Shown one piece after another: positions 45,423-54,918 of a stretch of 64,000 nucleotides of DNA. Source of the DNA: JBPOFM01 sp041391925 (lineage in GTDB: Bacteria > Bacteroidota > Bacteroidia > Flavobacteriales > Flavobacteriaceae); NCBI GenBank assembly GCA_041391925.1, contig JAWKNA010000006.1, positions 124,001 through 188,000 of the forward strand, read 5' to 3'. A program made the translations under genes and the position numbers. How positions within the stretch are numbered: position 1 is the stretch's first letter; every line of letters starts with the position of its first letter. The notes under the pieces were generated by a model that saw only the letters and a program-made list of their open reading frames with translations, did not search any database and was not told where the DNA came from.

Positions 45423-46721
45423 CTAACTTCCAGGTTGATTCCTTGGGACTCTAAAGAGCAATATAATCCCTATCAAGAAGAAAATAAACAAGAATAATAT
45501 TCCATATCGCATGGATTTATATTCTGATACAATAGCAAAAATCAACATTCCTATAACAATACCAATCTTTTCGGCGACATCATAAAAACTGAAAAATGAA
45601 GTAGTATCTGTTGTTTTGGGTAAAAATTTTGAATACGTTGATCTTGCCAACGATTGTACACCTCCCATAACCAAGCCTACCAATACAGCAGCTATGTAAA
45701 ATTGTATAGGTAAAATCATAAAATAAGCATATACACATAACGACATCCAAACAAAATTAATCACTATTAATGTCGGGATATTACCAAATTTAGCCGATGC
45801 TCTAGATGTAATTATTGCCCCTAAAACTGCCACTAATTGTATAACCAAAATACTGATGATAAGACCCTTTGTTTTCTCATCATTAGATGACCAGTTTATC
45901 TCTTTTTCCCCGAAATATGTAGCAATTAGCATGATTGTTTGTACCGCCATACTAAACACAAAAAACGCATATAAAAATCTTTTAAGCTTAAGATTTTCTT
46001 GCAATTGTTTCCAGACTAATTTTAATTCTTTGAAGCCATTAAATAATACAGCTTTAGTAACTTTGTGCCCAGCAGAAGTACCTTTAGGCAAATAATAAAA
46101 TGTATATTGACTGAATAAAGCCCACCAGATACCGACAGTAATAAAAGAATATTTCATCATATCTATCGCACCTTTTTCTGTATCTTGACTCATAACCATG
46201 CCTAAATTGATAATTAAAAGTAATACACTTCCTATATAGCCCATTGAAAATCCGCGTGCACTTACTTTGTCTTGCTGCTCTTCATAAGCAATATCTGGCA
46301 AATAGGAATTGTAGAATACCAAACTGCCCCAATAACCTATTAATCCCATAAAATAGAAAAGTAAACTTATATGAATGTAATCTCTGTTAAAATAATAAAG
46401 TCCAACACACCCGATAGAGCCTATATAGCAAAAGAACTTCATGAAATTCTTCTTATTGCCAACATAATCTGCAATCCCTGATAAGATTGGAGATAAAAAG
46501 GCCACGATAAGAAATGTAAAGGCTGTAACTATGGTAATTAGCGTTTCCTGTTTCATTTCAAAGCCAAAAGCTGAAACCAATTCGGTTTTAGTTGAAAATA
46601 AAGACGCATAAAATAAAGGGAAAATAGATGAAGCAATGGTCAATGTATAGACAGAATTTGCCCAATCGTAAAATGCCCAAGCATTGAGCAATTTCTTGCT
46701 TCCTTTTTCGAGTTGTTTCAT
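45423..46721 (-). CDS. MFS transporter of the UMF1/Atg22 type
   Basis: The 432-residue protein has about twelve membrane segments and the Atg22-like signature KLLNAWAFYDWANSVYTLTIASSIFP at the start. Others are LSPILSGIADYVGNKKNFMKF (loop 2-3 motif of MFS), YNSYLPDIA, and GGVQSLARSTYSKFLPKTTDTTSFFSFYDV in the second half. Family members are proposed amino-acid effluxers in yeast vacuoles; the bacterial substrate is unknown. It lies 35 bp upstream of the DUF6252 gene. Confidence 0.85.
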   Translation of the reverse strand: MKQLEKGSKKLLNAWAFYDWANSVYTLTIASSIFPLFYASLFSTKTELVSAFGFEMKQETLITIVTAFTFLIVAFLSPILSGIADYVGNKKNFMKFFCYIGSIGCVGLYYFNRDYIHISLLFYFMGLIGYWGSLVFYNSYLPDIAYEEQQDKVSARGFSMGYIGSVLLLIINLGMVMSQDTEKGAIDMMKYSFITVGIWWALFSQYTFYYLPKGTSAGHKVTKAVLFNGFKELKLVWKQLQENLKLKRFLYAFFVFSMAVQTIMLIATYFGEKEINWSSNDEKTKGLIISILVIQLVAVLGAIITSRASAKFGNIPTLIVINFVWMSLCVYAYFMILPIQFYIAAVLVGLVMGGVQSLARSTYSKFLPKTTDTTSFFSFYDVAEKIGIVIGMLIFAIVSEYKSMRYGILFLFIFFLIGIILLFRVPRNQPGS

Positions 46722-46766
46722 AGGTGTTTAGTTAAGCTGTTATCGAGACATACATTCGGGCTTGAT

Positions 46767-46800
46767 CAAAAAAAGAAGCCACTCGAACAGAGCAGCTTCT
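46767..46800 (-). terminator. Terminator of the M48 peptidase gene
   Basis: On the minus strand AGAAGC and GCTTCT flank an inner CTC/GAG pair, followed by a seven-T run. Confidence 0.7.
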
Positions 46801-46832
46801 AAAATAGATAATTATTTTAAAATAGCGGTTAA

Positions 46833-47651
46833 TTAACCTTTAAATGATGTGACACCAAATTTTTTAGCTTCTGCTTTTGCCTTTGGAGCAATAGCTTCTA
46901 TATTCCTTATACGTGTTTCATTACTAGGGTGCGTACTTAAAAATTCTGGTGGTGCCTGTCCTCCACTCTGCGCACTCATGCGTCTCCACAAATCGGCAGC
47001 AACCATTGGGTCATAACCTGCAATGGCCATTAAATACAGACCGATTTCATCTGCTTCAGATTCGTGACTTCTGCTAAAAGGCAACATAACCCCAACTGTT
47101 GTACCAACTCCATACGCCTGATTGAAGATGTTGAGCGTTTGTTGATCTTTAATCGCTACATTTCCCGCAACAGCACCCAATTGCTGAACCATACTAGCAC
47201 TCATACGTTGCTGCCCATGATTGGCAAGGGCATGTGATACCTCATGTCCTAAAATGGCTGCCAATCCTGCTTCGCCATTGGCAATTGGTAGAATACCAGT
47301 ATATACTACAATCTTTCCTCCTGGCATGCACCAAGCGTTTACGGTTTTATCATCCACCAAATTGTATTCCCATTCGTATCCTTCCAAATACCCTTGATAG
47401 CCATTGGCATTCAACCAACGTTCCGCAGCAACAGCAATTTTTTGCCCTACATTTTTTACCATGTTGGCATCCGCCGTTCCTTTGACAACTTTATTTTCTG
47501 TTAAAAACTGGTCATACTGTGCAAATGCCGTTGGGAAAATTTGAGAATTTGGCACTAATGCCAATGTTTTCTTTCCAGTGAATGGATTGGTGGCGCATGA
47601 TAAAAACATAACAACTGTTCCAAAAGCCATTATTTTATTTTTAAGATTCAT
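46833..47651 (-). CDS. M48 family zinc metallopeptidase lipoprotein
   Basis: The signal ends VVMFLSCATNPFTGKK with a lipobox, so the enzyme is probably anchored in a membrane and faces the periplasm. The zinc site is GHEVSHALANHG (H-E-x-x-H), with the third ligand in SRSHESEADEIGLYL. The later FLSTHPSNETRIRNIEAI is a family signature. The 272-residue length fits LoiP/BepA-like peptidases without the TPR part. A role in outer-membrane protein quality control is inferred from the family. Confidence 0.9.
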   Translation of the reverse strand: MNLKNKIMAFGTVVMFLSCATNPFTGKKTLALVPNSQIFPTAFAQYDQFLTENKVVKGTADANMVKNVGQKIAVAAERWLNANGYQGYLEGYEWEYNLVDDKTVNAWCMPGGKIVVYTGILPIANGEAGLAAILGHEVSHALANHGQQRMSASMVQQLGAVAGNVAIKDQQTLNIFNQAYGVGTTVGVMLPFSRSHESEADEIGLYLMAIAGYDPMVAADLWRRMSAQSGGQAPPEFLSTHPSNETRIRNIEAIAPKAKAEAKKFGVTSFKG

Positions 47652-47753
47652 AGTTGAATAATTTTATGTTAATTCATATAAAAATACAAAAACCGTTCCT
47701 TTCTTATTGGTCACATTTGCAATTTTAATGAACACATTTCAACACTACTGCAA

Positions 47754-50159
47754 TTATTTCCCTATAAGATGAATCTCTGAAAAGTTTTTATCGATAATCA
47801 TGGTGCTTTCACCATTTAATTTCACTTCACTTAATGGTACTTCCACATTATCCAACTGAACTTTGACAACTTTAAAAGGTACATTGTGGAATCTTAATTT
47901 AAACGTTTCAAAATCGGCAATGTATTTTCCTTCTTTATGCTGCTGAATGATGAGCTCGTTTGGCTTTCCCGTGAGTTTAAATGTCCTTAAACTATATCGT
48001 CCCTTGGTATAATCATAACCATCATGGGCATCGTCAAACAAAATAGAGTCTTCCTTGCCTTCTTTATAATATACTTCTAGGGTAATTTCATCAATGTTCT
48101 TTTCGCCCACAAATTGTTGCACTGGATATTTTGGAATGATGGCTCCTTCTTTTACAAAAATGGGCATACTGTCTATGTCTGCATCTACCCAAGCTTCTCG
48201 CCCTCCATTTACGACTTGGTCAGTCCAATAATTGACCCATTTCCCTCTTGGGAAAAACATGCGTCGTCCCCTTGCATTGGGTTCCAAAATTGGACAAATC
48301 AACATCTGATCGCCGAAGATAAATTCGTCAATGCGATAATGGGTATGGATATCCTCTTGATCATAGAGCACCAATGATTTTAACATTGGAATACCCTCTT
48401 CTACATATTTCCAAAAAGATGTGTATAAATAAGGTAATAACTGGTAACGCAATTCGATGAATTTTCGAACGATATTGGTCACATCATCATCAAAAGCCCA
48501 AGGTTCTTGATTACCATGGTCGCCAGAAGAGTGTACACGACAAAATGGATGAAACACACCCAACTGTATCCATCGTGTGAACAGCTCACCTTGTGGCTGT
48601 TCGGCAAACCCTCCAATGTCGCTTCCTGCAAAGGAGAACCCCGACATGGCCAAACGCTGTGCCTGAATGTTGGCAATCCATAAATGTTCCCAAGTAGCAA
48701 TATTATCACCTGTCCATGTGGATGTGTAGCGTTGCGTACCAGAGTAAGCGGCACGCGTGATTACAAACGGACGTTTAGGATACGCAAATTTCTTGACCCC
48801 TTGATAGGTGGCACGTGCCATTTGCATACCATAAATATTATGTGCCTTTCTGTGGCTGCATCGGTTGCCCTCATACTCGTGCCTCACATCGTCTGGGAAC
48901 GTTTTGTTTGGCACTTCCATAACAGCTGGCTCATTCATATCGTTCCAGACACCTTTAACCCCAATGTCTTCAATCAATTCACGATATAAGTCTGACCACC
49001 AATCACGCACTTTTTTATTGGTAAAATCGGGAAAATAGCATTCACCTGGCCAAACTTTTCCTTTCATATAAGCGCCATCGGCACGTTTGCAGAAATAATC
49101 ATTTTCCAAAGCTTCCTTAAAAACGGAATACTCCTTATCTATTTTAATACCAGGGTCGATGATGACGACTGTTTTAAATCCTTCATCAGCCAATTCCTTG
49201 ACCATGCGTTTTGGGTCCGGAAAATGTTCCTTGCTCCATGTAAAGCATCGAAATCCTTCCATGTAGTCTATATCCAAATAAATGGCATCACACGGAATTT
49301 TTAAATCCCTGAATTTTTGGGTAATTTCTTTTACTTTACTTTCCGGATAATAGCTCCATTTGCATTGATGGAAACCCAAAGCCCACAATGGTGGCAATTG
49401 GTGTGGTTTTCCAGTTAAATTGGTATAATTGGCAACCACATCTTCCATTTTTGGCCCATAGATGAAATAATAATTCATCTCTCCGCCTTGCGCCCAAAAA
49501 CTTGTCACATTGCGTCGTTCATAAGAGAAATCAAAATAGGAACGAAACGAATTGTCAAAGAAGATTCCGTAGGCTTTTTTATTGTAAAGACCCGTATAAA
49601 ATGGGATGGCTTTATAGATTGGGTCGGTACCTCTACTGTAAGCATAAGAATCGGTTACCCAGTTTTCAAAACGCTTCCCTTTCAGATTGAGTTCTACAGG
49701 TTTGTCACCCAGCCCAAAATAACATTCTCCATCATGCGACAACTTACTCATTTTTACAATGTTGCCGCCATACTCATAACTTTCTTCCCAATGAAAACCA
49801 AGTTCATCCTGATTGATGAGTTTGCCATCCAAAGCATCATAAATGGAAATCTTTAAATTGGATTTTTGTATGACACAGATCAATTTGGAGGTCGTAATTT
49901 TATAAGCGGTTTCCGCTTCTACAATTTCCAACTCATTGTAGCCTGTGCTGGCATATTTTGTAATAGCATAGGAAAAGTCCTTATCAAAAGTTCCTGTGGT
50001 GGTATATCGAAATCGCAGCACACTATCCCGTACAATGGTCAGCTCCAAAATGACATCATTTTCTGCAGTGAAAAATAATGTATCAACATCTTTTTTGTAG
50101 GCTACTATCTTTGATGGGAAAAGGTTCCCTTTATGTTCAAGTTCGGTATTGACAATCAT
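47754..50159 (-). CDS. GH31 alpha-glucosidase
   Basis: This retaining alpha-glucosidase belongs to glycoside hydrolase family 31. The nucleophile region is GVWNDMNEPAV, and the second acid in STWTGDNIATWEHL comes in the usual order, followed by SGFSFAGSDIGGF. The N-terminal galactose-mutarotase-like domain and the LGFHQCKWSYYPES motif of the barrel entrance are present. No signal peptide is visible, so it acts in the cytoplasm. The length of 801 residues is normal. It lies downstream of glgB on the same strand (140 bp), suggesting linked glycogen or maltodextrin turnover. Confidence 0.9.
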   Translation of the reverse strand: MIVNTELEHKGNLFPSKIVAYKKDVDTLFFTAENDVILELTIVRDSVLRFRYTTTGTFDKDFSYAITKYASTGYNELEIVEAETAYKITTSKLICVIQKSNLKISIYDALDGKLINQDELGFHWEESYEYGGNIVKMSKLSHDGECYFGLGDKPVELNLKGKRFENWVTDSYAYSRGTDPIYKAIPFYTGLYNKKAYGIFFDNSFRSYFDFSYERRNVTSFWAQGGEMNYYFIYGPKMEDVVANYTNLTGKPHQLPPLWALGFHQCKWSYYPESKVKEITQKFRDLKIPCDAIYLDIDYMEGFRCFTWSKEHFPDPKRMVKELADEGFKTVVIIDPGIKIDKEYSVFKEALENDYFCKRADGAYMKGKVWPGECYFPDFTNKKVRDWWSDLYRELIEDIGVKGVWNDMNEPAVMEVPNKTFPDDVRHEYEGNRCSHRKAHNIYGMQMARATYQGVKKFAYPKRPFVITRAAYSGTQRYTSTWTGDNIATWEHLWIANIQAQRLAMSGFSFAGSDIGGFAEQPQGELFTRWIQLGVFHPFCRVHSSGDHGNQEPWAFDDDVTNIVRKFIELRYQLLPYLYTSFWKYVEEGIPMLKSLVLYDQEDIHTHYRIDEFIFGDQMLICPILEPNARGRRMFFPRGKWVNYWTDQVVNGGREAWVDADIDSMPIFVKEGAIIPKYPVQQFVGEKNIDEITLEVYYKEGKEDSILFDDAHDGYDYTKGRYSLRTFKLTGKPNELIIQQHKEGKYIADFETFKLRFHNVPFKVVKVQLDNVEVPLSEVKLNGESTMIIDKNFSEIHLIGK

Positions 50160-50298
50160 AATTTATGTATTGTTATAAGACAAAAAAACGGATTAGTTTA
50201 GAATTATGAAACATTCAAGAGAAAGAAGTTAACACGACTTATTAACTATAACGTTTGAGTAGGTCTAATTTGTAACATCCTTAATGCTTCGATACCAC

Positions 50299-52314
50299 TT
50301 ATTTTCTTTTTGAATCTTTTGAAGATGGCTTTGGTGTTTTTGCTTTCTTTACAGATGAAGGTTTTTTGCCTACTTTTTTCTTGGTTGAAACAGGTCTTTT
50401 GGATATCTCGGTATATTTAAAAGCAATCATTCCCAAAGGTGGAATTGTTATTTCAGCCGAAAAATCCCTAAAATGCTGTGCATCCTTTTTTGTTGTAAAG
50501 GGTTTGTTGACAAAATCCCCTGTGCCGTGATACTCTTTAGAATCACTATTAAAAATCTCTTTTAGTTTGCCTTTATGTGGAATTCCAACACGATATGTTC
50601 TCAACGGAATTGGTGTCATGTTACAAACTACAATAATGTCATCCAAAGGTTTTTCGGCATGTCTTATATAGATATAGACGGAATTTTTGTTATCACTATG
50701 ATCAATCCACTCGAAACCTTCCCAATTGAATTGTTTTGAGTACAATGCTGGTTCCTTTCGATACAATATGTTTAAATCCCTTACCAAATTTTGAATGCCT
50801 TTATGAAAATCATATTGCAGCAAGTGCCAATCAAGTCCTTTCGTAAAATTCCATTCACTTGTTTGCGCAAACTCACACCCTTGAAACAACAATTTTGTTC
50901 CGGGATGTGTAAACATATAGCTATAAAGCAAACGCAGATTTGCAAATTTTTGCCACTCATCACCAGGCATTTTATGAATCATAGAGGCTTTGCCATGTAC
51001 AACTTCATCATGAGAAAAGGGTAACACGAAATTCTCCGTAAATGCATAAGTCATGGAAAATGTCAAATCGTTCTGATGGTACTGCCGATAGATTGGTGGT
51101 TTGGAAAAATATTCTAGTGTGTCGTGCATCCAGCCCATCATCCATTTCATGCCAAAGCCCAAACCTCCTTGAAAGGTTGGTCGAGACACCATTGGAAATG
51201 CGGTAGATTCTTCTGCGACGGTCTGCACATCAGGAAAACTTGTGTAAACGGCTTCATTCATATCTCGCATAAAAGCAATGGCTTCCAAATTTTCCCTTCC
51301 TCCAAAAATGTTTGGTTCCCATTGCCCTTCATCTCTGGAATAATCCAAAAATAGCATAGACGCCACAGCATCCACTCGCAATCCGTCCGCATGATACTGG
51401 TCCAACCAAAAAATGGCATTGCTTATCAAAAAGGATTTCACTTCGTTACGACCATAATTGAATATCAAACTTTTCCAATCATTATGGTAGCCCTTACGCC
51501 TATCTGGATGTTCATATAAACACGAGCCATCAAAATAACCAAGCCCATGAACATCTTCCGGAAAATGGGAAGGCACCCAATCGAGAATCACGCCAATATC
51601 ATTTTTATGCAGTGTATCCACTAAATATTTAAATTCCTCCGGATACCCAAAACGAGAAGTTGGCGCAAAATATCCTGTAATCTGATAGCCCCAACTTGGG
51701 TCATACGGATATTCCATCACTGGCATTAATTCTACATGTGTAAAATTCATATCTTTCACATACGTCACCAAATCACTTGCCAATTCAAAATAGGATAAAT
51801 ACCTATCTTCAGTGGCATGCCGTTTCCAGGAACCTAAATGCACTTCATACACCGAAAATGGGGCGTCCAGCGCATTATGGTCTTTACGTTTTTTCATCCA
51901 TTTGGTGTCCTTCCATTGATAGTCATCATACCAAATGATGGAAGCTGACTGTGGTGGATGTTCATTTCGCCTTGCATAAGGGTCTGCTTTTTCAGTTACA
52001 ACCCCGTTAATGGAACTATGGATTTTGTACTTATAGATATGCCCTTTACCGACATTTGGGATAAACCCTTCCCAAATGCCACTTTTATCCCATCTCACAT
52101 GGAGTTTATGTTCATTTTCATTCCAAAAATTAAAATCCCCAATCACAGATACACTATTGGCACTTGGTGCCCAAACTGCAAAATACGTACCTTCCACCCC
52201 ATTCAAACTCATAGGATGCGAACCAAATTTTTCATACAATCGAAAATGCTTTCCAGCAAAGAACAGATTGATGTCAAAATCAGAAAAAAGAGAATGTGGG
52301 ATTACTTCTGCCAT
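50299..52314 (-). CDS. glgB: 1,4-alpha-glucan branching enzyme
   Basis: GlgB makes alpha-1,6 branches in glycogen. An N-terminal CBM48 (GTYFAVWAPSANSVSVIGDFN) is followed by the GH13 barrel with region I-like MPVMEYPYDPSWGYQ, the nucleophile in GLRVDAVASMLFLDY, the acid/base in VAEESTAFP, and HDEVVHGK. The protein then carries an unusual Lys/Pro/Ser-rich basic tail of about 30 residues (KKVGKKPSSVKKAKTPKPSS). Total length is 671 residues. No glgC or glgA is adjacent. Confidence 0.95.
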   Translation of the reverse strand: MAEVIPHSLFSDFDINLFFAGKHFRLYEKFGSHPMSLNGVEGTYFAVWAPSANSVSVIGDFNFWNENEHKLHVRWDKSGIWEGFIPNVGKGHIYKYKIHSSINGVVTEKADPYARRNEHPPQSASIIWYDDYQWKDTKWMKKRKDHNALDAPFSVYEVHLGSWKRHATEDRYLSYFELASDLVTYVKDMNFTHVELMPVMEYPYDPSWGYQITGYFAPTSRFGYPEEFKYLVDTLHKNDIGVILDWVPSHFPEDVHGLGYFDGSCLYEHPDRRKGYHNDWKSLIFNYGRNEVKSFLISNAIFWLDQYHADGLRVDAVASMLFLDYSRDEGQWEPNIFGGRENLEAIAFMRDMNEAVYTSFPDVQTVAEESTAFPMVSRPTFQGGLGFGMKWMMGWMHDTLEYFSKPPIYRQYHQNDLTFSMTYAFTENFVLPFSHDEVVHGKASMIHKMPGDEWQKFANLRLLYSYMFTHPGTKLLFQGCEFAQTSEWNFTKGLDWHLLQYDFHKGIQNLVRDLNILYRKEPALYSKQFNWEGFEWIDHSDNKNSVYIYIRHAEKPLDDIIVVCNMTPIPLRTYRVGIPHKGKLKEIFNSDSKEYHGTGDFVNKPFTTKKDAQHFRDFSAEITIPPLGMIAFKYTEISKRPVSTKKKVGKKPSSVKKAKTPKPSSKDSKRK

Positions 52315-52508
52315 AAAAGGGTTTTTAGTGATGGTTTAATTTGTTACCAATTTACCATTTTTTGAATGAATTGATGCCAAAACCTATTGCATTAATTTTT
52401 CGTAAACTTACTAAAGAAAAAAGCCATTAAATTTAAAAAAAATAGCCAGTCCCGTAAGATGGTGTTTTTATCTACGACCAAACTACATGTATAACCAAAT
52501 AATTAGCA

Positions 52509-52997
52509 ATGAAAAAAATAATCACATTAATGGCCATAACACTTTGTTTTAGTTGCAACTCTTCTGCACAGAAAAAAGACATGACCAATAGCAATGAAAA
52601 AAAATTCAAAGTAACTAAAACCGATGCCGAGTGGAAAGCACAATTGACACCTGAACAATACTACATTTTACGTCAGAACGGTACAGAAAGGCCATTTTCG
52701 AGCGCATTGAACAAAAATTATGCTGCAGGAACCTATGTTTGTGCTGGCTGTAACACACCGCTTTTTAAAAGTGAAAATAAATTTGATTCAGGAACAGGCT
52801 GGCCTAGTTTTGATAGAGCCATAAAAGGAAACACCGAACTTTCAACAGAAGGCAGTGATTATCATGGTTATGAAGAACATTGTGCTGTTTGCGGAGGTCA
52901 CTTAGGTCATGTTTTCAATGATGGTCCAAGAGACACCACAGGTAAACGCCATTGCATCGATGGTGATGCACTCTTGTTCATTCCTGAAAAAGGATAA
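52509..52997 (+). CDS. msrB: Peptide-methionine (R)-S-oxide reductase, exported
   Basis: MsrB repairs methionine-R-sulfoxide. The catalytic cysteine is in KRHCIDGDALLF near the end; the zinc ligands are YVCAGCNTPLF and HCAVCGGHLGHVF; GTGWPSFDR is conserved. The N-terminus (ITLMAITLCFSC) is a lipoprotein signal, so this copy works outside the cytoplasm. Length is 162 residues. It is transcribed alone and divergent from glgB. Confidence 0.95.
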   Translation: MKKIITLMAITLCFSCNSSAQKKDMTNSNEKKFKVTKTDAEWKAQLTPEQYYILRQNGTERPFSSALNKNYAAGTYVCAGCNTPLFKSENKFDSGTGWPSFDRAIKGNTELSTEGSDYHGYEEHCAVCGGHLGHVFNDGPRDTTGKRHCIDGDALLFIPEKG

Positions 52998-53024
52998 ATA
53001 ATTTTTTGATTACAATAACTATAG

Positions 53025-53076
53025 ATTCCAAATCCCAATAAAACCACATTTGAGATTTGGAATTTGTTTTTTACTG
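53025..53076 (+). terminator. Rho-independent terminator
   Basis: ATTCCAAATC (53025-53034) pairs with GATTTGGAAT (53054-53063), followed by TTGTTTTTT. The loop is longer than usual, which lowers confidence. Confidence 0.6.
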
Positions 53077-53091
53077 ATTTAATTTTAGAAG

Positions 53092-53646
53092 ATGGAAAAT
53101 GTATATCTCTCAGGCATCATCAAGCAGTTTAATTATTATAAAACTCTTGGAGACAAAACCTTCGAACAGCTAACGTTTGAAGAAATGAATGATCAGTATA
53201 ATGAAGATTCGAATAGCATTTCAATCATTGTCAAGCATATGGTGGGAAATATGTTGAGCCGCTGGACCAATTTTTTAACTGAAGATGGTGAAAAACTCTG
53301 GAGAGAACGAGAACAGGAGTTTGAAGCAAGTTATACTTCAAAGGAAGAACTGACTGCTGCTTGGGAAACAGGTTGGAAATGTCTGTTTGATGCCATCACA
53401 CCTCTGAATGACAGCGATATGGATACCATCATCTATATCAGGAATGAAGGCCATACAATTGCCGAAGCCATTTTTAGGCAATTAGGACATTATCCATATC
53501 ACATTGGTCAAATTGTTTATATTGGTAAACTAATGAAAGGCAACCATTGGGTTTCACTGTCTATCCCAAAAGGAGATTCAACAACTTACAATGCCAACAA
53601 ATTTAATAAACCAAAGGAGCGTAAGCATTTTACAGATGATGTTTAA
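53092..53646 (+). CDS. DUF1572 (DinB-like) protein
   Basis: This 184-residue helical protein belongs to DUF1572 in the DinB/YfiT-like metal-binding superfamily. The expected histidines appear in SISIIVKHMVGNMLSRWTNF and in RQLGHYPYHIGQIVYIGKLM (H-x3-H), making a probable metal site. TNFLTEDGEKLWRERE is typical of the family. DinB-like enzymes transfer low-molecular-weight thiols in some bacteria; the activity here is unknown. Confidence 0.85.
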   Translation: MENVYLSGIIKQFNYYKTLGDKTFEQLTFEEMNDQYNEDSNSISIIVKHMVGNMLSRWTNFLTEDGEKLWREREQEFEASYTSKEELTAAWETGWKCLFDAITPLNDSDMDTIIYIRNEGHTIAEAIFRQLGHYPYHIGQIVYIGKLMKGNHWVSLSIPKGDSTTYNANKFNKPKERKHFTDDV

Positions 53647-53710
53647 CTAAGTAACGTTGTCATTCAACGTGCTACAATTTGATAACCCTTCAATCCTAAA
53701 GATTGCTGAA

Positions 53711-53738
53711 AAAAAAAGAAACCATAATGGTTTCTTTC
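53711..53738. terminator. Shared terminator of convergent genes
   Basis: AAAGAAACCAT and ATGGTTTCTTT are perfect complements with a one-base centre; runs of A and T on the two sides suit both strands. Confidence 0.65.
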
Positions 53739-53764
53739 TTATATAGGAATAGAATTGTTTGGTT

Positions 53765-53992
53765 TTAAGCAACACGCACTTTTGTAGCTATTAATCCTTT
53801 GACACCTTTAATGACATCAAATACCACTTTGTCATTTTCATTGATGACATCAATTAAATGTGAGATATGTACAAATATATTTTCTTTGGTGTCTTTGAGG
53901 CTGATGTATCCAAAACCATGTGGTTTGCTGAAAAAATTAACAGTTCCCTCTTTGGAAGAACCTATGTGTTGCGTATCAATTGATCGGTTCAT
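53765..53992 (-). CDS. Cold-shock domain protein
   Basis: A 75-residue CSD protein that binds single-stranded RNA or DNA. RNP-1 is KPHGFGYISL and RNP-2 is NIFVHISHL. The usual K-G-x-V start is KEGTVNFFS, after a 14-residue N-terminal extension (NRSIDTQHIGSS). The C-terminal VVFDVIKGVKGLIATKV is the last strand pair. The upstream region (53993-54222) is very AT-rich. Regulation by a structured leader cannot be judged. Confidence 0.9.
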   Translation of the reverse strand: MNRSIDTQHIGSSKEGTVNFFSKPHGFGYISLKDTKENIFVHISHLIDVINENDKVVFDVIKGVKGLIATKVRVA

Positions 53993-54222
53993 AATTTATA
54001 TGTATTTGATTCGTTTTTTGTTATGCTTCCACTAAGCTATGTCATATATACGTGCAATACACAATTATAGATTTTAAAATTTTCATAAAAATTGTTAAAT
54101 AATTGTTATTTAGATATTAAATTTTATGAATTTTGTAGGATTTTTGAGAATAAATAATCTTGAATTTATTTTATTTTACAAATTGAAAAAAAATTATATA
54201 TCTAATTGATACAACTAATAAA

Positions 54223-54729
54223 TTGGAACGGAACAGGAAACAATTGACTTTATTCATTGAGCCCATAAATGCGCCTATTGAAAAAATAAGAGCAGAATAC
54301 AACCCTGAACAATTCAATTTAATTTCTGCACACATTACTCTATGCCGAGAAGATGAGATTGAGCCCATCGAAAAAATAATTGAACATATAAAGTCCATTA
54401 GCCTGAAAAAGCCAATATGTATGTATCTCCACCCACCGAAAAGATTTGCGGAAGGTAAAGGACTCATGATTCCAGCTTTTGATAAAAACAATGAATTTAG
54501 AGAATTACGAAAAGCTATTTTAGGGCAAACCGAACGCTTCAAAGAACAATTACCTCATATCACTCTGATGCATCCCAGGAATTCTACTTGCACCGATGAA
54601 CTTTTCATGGAAATAAAAAAACAAAAGTTGCCAAGTAAATTGTTTTTCAACAAAATTACCTTAATTGAGCAAATCAACGAGGGAAAATGGAATATTATAA
54701 ATGAATTTAATATCGTTCAGAAAAAATAG
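54223..54729 (+). CDS. LigT/2'-5' RNA ligase-like phosphoesterase
   Basis: Two H-x-T motifs mark the 2H phosphoesterase fold: SAHITLCRED (His37) and QLPHITLMHPRN in the second half. The pieces PPKRFAEGKGLMIP and FFNKITLIEQINEGKWNII fit the family. Substrates may be 2',5' bonds, cyclic phosphodiesters or RNA ends. The start at 54223 is a TTG; no ATG lies between an upstream stop at 54184 and the conserved region. The gene is monocistronic with very AT-rich flanks. Confidence 0.8.
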   Translation: MERNRKQLTLFIEPINAPIEKIRAEYNPEQFNLISAHITLCREDEIEPIEKIIEHIKSISLKKPICMYLHPPKRFAEGKGLMIPAFDKNNEFRELRKAILGQTERFKEQLPHITLMHPRNSTCTDELFMEIKKQKLPSKLFFNKITLIEQINEGKWNIINEFNIVQKK

Positions 54730-54918
54730 CTTTCATATAATTTTTTTTTAAAAATCTTAGAATTAAACCTTAAAGCTTCATATGGTATTTATTCTTTACA
54801 ATTAAATTTTTGGTTTTTTGTATTTATCCACCATTTCATATTTTGGATTCACAAGAGTTGCAATTTGAAATTTACTTTTCGTAACTTCGTAGCTTCTATT
54901 AACGATTAAGATAACCAC

